Assembly: GCA_023300205.1 (NCBI GenBank)
Contig: JALZVD010000184.1
Span: 1-8,033, forward strand
Reading direction: 5' to 3'
Length of the DNA: 8,033 bases
From: Akkermansiaceae bacterium
Lineage (GTDB): Bacteria; Verrucomicrobiota; Verrucomicrobiia; Verrucomicrobiales; Akkermansiaceae
Positions 6,349 through 8,033 of the stretch are shown here, in pieces (position 1 is the first letter of the stretch; each line of letters starts with the position of its first letter). Below the pieces are notes generated by a model, which did no database searches, was not told the DNA's origin, and saw only the letters and a program-made list of their open reading frames with translations. Made by a program: the position numbers and the translations under genes.

Positions 6349-8033
6349 ATGAGTGAGGATGCTTTTGAGTCAAATGTTGTTGCCCTAGTGGGAAATCCGA
6401 ATGCGGGTAAGACGACGATTTTCAATGAGCTTACTGGGCAGAACCAGAAGGTAGGGAATTATTCTGGGGTGACTGTGAGTAAGAAAGTGGGGACTTTTAG
6501 GACGCCTTATGGGAGAAAAATGGATTTGATTGATTTGCCTGGTTGTCTTTCTTTGACTGCTGCTTCTGAGGATGAGAAGGTTACGGCTAGGGTGCTGAGG
6601 GGTGATCAAGAGGGTGAGTCTGCTCCTGATATTGTTGTGTGTGTGGTGGATGCTTCTTCTCTGGAGCGTCAATTACGTTTGGTTTTGGAGGTTTTAGAGC
6701 TAGGATTACCGACGGTGCTGGTACTGAATATGGTGGATATGGCTGAGAGTGGTGGGGTGCGACTGGATCCGACGCTTTTATCTGAGGAGCTGGGCATACC
6801 AGTGGTGCCGATGCAGGCGAATAAGGGGAAGGGTATTATTGAGCTTAAGCAGGCGTTGAGGTTGCCTATGCCAGCGTTATCAGAGTGTCATTGGGATGGT
6901 TCTGAAGCGGGGAGAATGGAGAAGATAGAATCTGTGGTGAGTGCTGCTGCGAGGCGGAGTGACGGGGGTGACTATTCTCATACTTTTAGTGATAAGTTGG
7001 ATAGCTGGTTTTTGCATCCAATTAGTGGGTGGATTAGTTTTATTATAATCATGCTGACGGTGTTTTGGTCAATTTTTGCGTTGTCTGGGGTGCCGATGGA
7101 TATGGTGGATGGGGCTTTTGGGGCTTTGGGTGACTGGGTGAGTGGAGTGATGGCTGAGGGTGATTTACGTAGTTTGATTGTGGATGGGGTGATTGCGGGT
7201 CTTGGTGGGACGGTGATCTTTTTGCCGCAGATTATTATATTATTTTTCTTTATTGGGTTGATGGAGACGACTGGGTATATGAGCCGAGCTGCTTACTTGA
7301 TGGATGGAGTGATGACGAAGGTGGGGCTGAGTGGAAGGGCGTTTTTGCCACTGCTGAGTTCTCATGCTTGTGCGATTCCGGGGGTGATGGCTGCGCGGAC
7401 TATTCCTAGTGCTAGAGAACGGTTTATTACGATTTTGATTGCACCGTGGATGAGTTGTTCTGCGAGGATTCCTGTTTATACGACGTTGATTTTATTGCTG
7501 TTACCGGGTGTGAGTTTTCTACAGAACGCTTTGATGATGTTGGGGATTTATTCTGTGGGGGTTGTTACGGCTTTTGCGGCGGCTAAGATTTTGCGGACGA
7601 AGATACCTGCGGATAAAGAAGCGAGTCATTTTCTGATGGAGTTACCTAGTTATCGGTTACCGCAGTTGGGGTATTTGGTTAGGCATATTATTTCGAGAGC
7701 TTGGGCATTTTTGAAGCGAGCAGGGACGGTGATTTTGGGCTTATCTATTTTGCTATGGGCTTTGCAGACTTTTCCTAAACCTAAGGAGGGGAGCCCAGCT
7801 GCTGAGGATAGTGCGCTGGCGCTGGAGCAGTCTTATATGGGTGTGGCGGGTAAGGCGATAGAGCCAGTGATGAAGCCGCTGGGATATGATTGGCGGATGG
7901 GGACAGCGGTGATTGCCTCGTTTGCTGCTCGGGAGGTTTTTGTGAGTAATTTGATGATTACGTATTCTATTGAAGAGGGGGATGATGAGGATGTGATGAA
8001 TGAGAGTTTACGCGATAAGCTGGCTGCTTCTAC
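6349..8033 (+). CDS. feoB: Ferrous iron transporter FeoB, 3' end outside window
   Basis: FeoB imports Fe2+ across the inner membrane, with an N-terminal G-protein domain. I translated 561 residues from ATG 6349 to the window edge with no stop. G-domain motifs are G1 GNPNAGKTT (15-23), switch-I region VGNYSGVTV (35-43), G3 DLPG (62-65) and G4 NMVD (127-130). A helical linker follows, then a first membrane helix at about 229-245 (FIIIMLTVFW). The first gate reads SHACAIPGVMAART with Cys341, and the second APWMSCSARIPVY with Cys370; these cysteines are the conserved pore residues. The closing membrane helices lie partly beyond the window: common FeoB proteins are about 650-800 residues. The G1 motif has Ala where Cys or Ser is common. 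A five-codon ATG ATG ATG TTA TGA reading (6338-6352) overlaps the start. Codons favour G/T strongly, more than in the sulfatase. Confidence 0.96.
   Translation, partial: MSEDAFESNVVALVGNPNAGKTTIFNELTGQNQKVGNYSGVTVSKKVGTFRTPYGRKMDLIDLPGCLSLTAASEDEKVTARVLRGDQEGESAPDIVVCVVDASSLERQLRLVLEVLELGLPTVLVLNMVDMAESGGVRLDPTLLSEELGIPVVPMQANKGKGIIELKQALRLPMPALSECHWDGSEAGRMEKIESVVSAAARRSDGGDYSHTFSDKLDSWFLHPISGWISFIIIMLTVFWSIFALSGVPMDMVDGAFGALGDWVSGVMAEGDLRSLIVDGVIAGLGGTVIFLPQIIILFFFIGLMETTGYMSRAAYLMDGVMTKVGLSGRAFLPLLSSHACAIPGVMAARTIPSARERFITILIAPWMSCSARIPVYTTLILLLLPGVSFLQNALMMLGIYSVGVVTAFAAAKILRTKIPADKEASHFLMELPSYRLPQLGYLVRHIISRAWAFLKRAGTVILGLSILLWALQTFPKPKEGSPAAEDSALALEQSYMGVAGKAIEPVMKPLGYDWRMGTAVIASFAAREVFVSNLMITYSIEEGDDEDVMNESLRDKLAAS

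Noticed and set aside
6338..6352. Tiny leader reading ATG ATG ATG TTA TGA overlapping the feoB start
   Set aside because: Five codons including stop, without a ribosome binding site, can easily arise by chance in AT-rich sequence; noted only because its stop overlaps the feoB ATG.
6385..6672. Minus-strand 95-codon frame opposite feoB
   Set aside because: It lies opposite the FeoB G-domain motifs and is explained by the strand bias of feoB.

Overview
This 8 kb window comes from a bacterial chromosome, and its gene content points to the Planctomycetota-Verrucomicrobiota (PVC) group, most likely Verrucomicrobiota. The evidence is an ECF-type sigma factor overlapping a FecR protein fused to a LamG lectin-like domain, a secreted formylglycine-type sulfatase, the remnant of a secreted FAD-dependent oxidoreductase, and a cysteine-bearing FeoA beside FeoB. 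This assignment rests on recognised family patterns, not on a search. Every gene is on the + strand. None has a clear Shine-Dalgarno sequence.

Region 1 (1-722) is the 3' end of a large conserved protein of unknown function that is cut by the window edge. Region 2 (748-2870) is a two-gene regulatory unit. A small ECF sigma factor overlaps by 4 bases a predicted membrane anti-sigma protein. That protein has an N-terminal cytoplasmic part, one membrane helix, a FecR domain and a C-terminal LamG (concanavalin A-like) domain. The layout suggests that an extracytoplasmic glycan or protein signal controls sigma release. A weak terminator candidate and a perfect 11-bp inverted repeat follow it.

Region 3 (2871-5991) starts with a non-coding stretch and a pseudogene. 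The pseudogene joins a Tat-type N-terminus to the C-terminal end of a FAD-dependent oxidoreductase, in different frames and with the whole middle missing. Next come a secreted S1 sulfatase and, 10 bases later, a secreted alpha/beta-hydrolase (esterase-like). These two look like an operon for desulfating and de-esterifying polysaccharide or related esters.

Region 4 (5992-8033) is a ferrous iron uptake operon. A good Fur-box candidate overlaps a plausible promoter, followed by feoA and then feoB, which runs off the window end. The feoB sequence has its GTPase motifs and both gate cysteines.

Composition changes inside the alpha/beta-hydrolase gene. From about 5150 onward the + strand is strongly G over C, while the sulfatase upstream is balanced. 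I found no CRISPR, tRNA, rRNA, insertion sequence or phage gene. The most interesting points are the sigma/FecR-LamG sensor next to sulfatase genes, the deleted oxidoreductase, the cysteine-rich FeoA and the compositional break.
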